Source: Holacanthus passer (Eukaryota > Chordata > Actinopteri > Pomacanthidae). Taken from it: 64,000 nt of DNA. Positions 62,834 through 64,000 of this stretch are shown here, piece by piece (the first letter of the stretch is position 1; each line of letters begins with the position of its first letter). The notes below the pieces were generated by a model. The model worked only from the letters and a program-made list of their open reading frames with translations. It was not told the DNA's origin and did no database searches. The stretch covers positions 4,081,501 through 4,145,500 of the forward strand of contig JAFREQ010000009.1 of the NCBI GenBank assembly GCA_025331565.1. Reading direction: 5' to 3'. Both the position numbers and the translations under genes were made by a program.

Positions 62834-64000
62834 GTAAGTGTTGTTAAACGGCTTGCAGGTTGTTTGAAACTTTGCTATGATTCACTGTGAAGGACGCTCT
62901 TAACGTCAGTAACGGCTGCTTGCTAGCTAACAGGGTTGGTTCAGTACAGGTGACACGACACAGGTAAACGGTAGCTGAGACACGGGACTTTTGATATTTG
63001 ATTAAAAGCTAATGTGACTCGTAAGTAAACCTGTTTTTGTTCTCGAACTGTAAGGGTAAAATGCGCAGTATGGGCTGCTTGTTTTGAACGCAAGTAAGCT
63101 AACGTTACCTAATTAAGTGGGCAAAAACATGCTAACATGTTAGCTAGTTAACTTCAGTATGAGCTCTGTGCTTTTGGCTAATTGACATGCTGTCACCACA
63201 GTCTCTTCTTTGTTCTTTGACTTTGTGTTTTGTCAGGCTTATTGGTTACATTTGTGGTCATATGGTTTTATATCACTTTGATTAATGTTTATTAACTTTT
63301 GTAAAGGCCGGGTATCAGCCAGCTTTTAGGCCCTGCAAATACAGTTCAGGTTCTTGGTTTTGCACGATTGCAGTAAAGGAAAACTGATCATGCACAGGTA
63401 TGTTTGTTGCTGACAATGCTGATTAATGTTCAAAATATAATCACAGTTCCCATCTTCCTGGAAAACCTGGAAAAGTCATGGACTGTGTCTGAAATTCACT
63501 TTTTGACTGACCATGAAAAAATCCGCTGGCCAAAATAATAAATTGCCTTTTTATGTCACACATACACAGTTATCAGAGCTAAGATAATTTCCCCCACATT
63601 AATGATGTTAACATCACTTTAGTATTTTAAGGTGCAGATTTTTAATCCAAATTTTTCCCTTTAACAATGAATGCCAACATTTTTGTAACTAACTGATATT
63701 TTTGTATGTAACATGGCTTAACAAAGGTGTAAATTATGTCAAATAAATGGGCAGATATTTTTGTCTATGATATTCAAATAAGTGTGCTAGCTTACATAAT
63801 AAAAGTCATAATGATGATAATGATAATGATGGTGATGGCATTTATAAAGACATTTTCAGCACTCAGAAAGAAGTATTGGTTGGTGAATATAGCTTTATTT
63901 TCAAATAGAGTGAGTATAATAATTGTTGTTTGAGTAGACTTTTCTTATTTTAGTTGTTCTCTTGAGCAGTGCCACATCTGCTGAGAGATTGAAAGTCACC
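62834..64000. other. Probable first intron of the unidentified gene at the right edge
   Basis: AT-rich, with short (GATAAT)n-like runs at 63811-63840 and several GCTAGCTAA-like words near 62920-62930 and 63140-63150. No exon supported. Confidence 0.35.

Overview
The window reads as nuclear DNA from a teleost fish. Genes are split by GT/AG introns, intergenic DNA is AT-rich and full of dinucleotide microsatellites, teleost-type hAT and non-LTR elements are present, and the protein-coding genes are vertebrate ones. No operons, CRISPR arrays or rRNA/tRNA genes were seen.

Layout, left to right. (1) 1-889, minus strand: the first three coding exons of the mismatch-repair gene msh3, running off the left edge. 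(2) 2000-3065: a deleted hAT transposon with matching ends and an 8-bp target-site duplication. (3) 4036-18307, plus strand: a tandem array of four three-exon Ly6/uPAR-type genes for small GPI-anchored proteins, with wrecked non-LTR retrotransposons between them. Copies B and C share nearly identical introns, yet differ more in exon 2 than in intron 1, and their 3' ends belong to different subtypes. (4) 12890-21340: diverged duplicated segments, including an orphan piece of the last myorg exon. (5) 20391-25362, minus strand: a complete five-coding-exon MYORG-like type II membrane glycosidase (GH31), with a likely untranslated first exon near 27988. (6) 29580-32792, plus strand: nine exons of izumo1, the sperm-egg fusion protein. 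(7) 36741-38580, plus strand: dusp2, a nuclear MAP-kinase phosphatase, with CRE, CArG and GC-box motifs upstream and one apparent 1-bp frameshift in exon 1. (8) 46417-48000, plus strand: an intronless alpha-2 adrenergic receptor, most likely adra2b; dusp2 and ADRA2B are also neighbours on human 2q11.2. (9) 48001-62690: a long stretch with no gene that I can support, with repeats including a recent 236-bp tandem duplication. (10) About 62690: a housekeeping-type promoter and first exon(s) of an unidentified plus-strand gene that leaves the window.

These genes do not form one pathway. The most interesting parts are the fast-changing, recombining Ly6 array lying in the same 30 kb as izumo1 (Ly6 proteins include the fish egg receptor Bouncer, but no orthology is shown here), and the dissected segmental duplication that ties the Ly6 array to myorg. 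Exon borders were placed by hand from splice consensus and reading phase, so every multi-exon model is a prediction.
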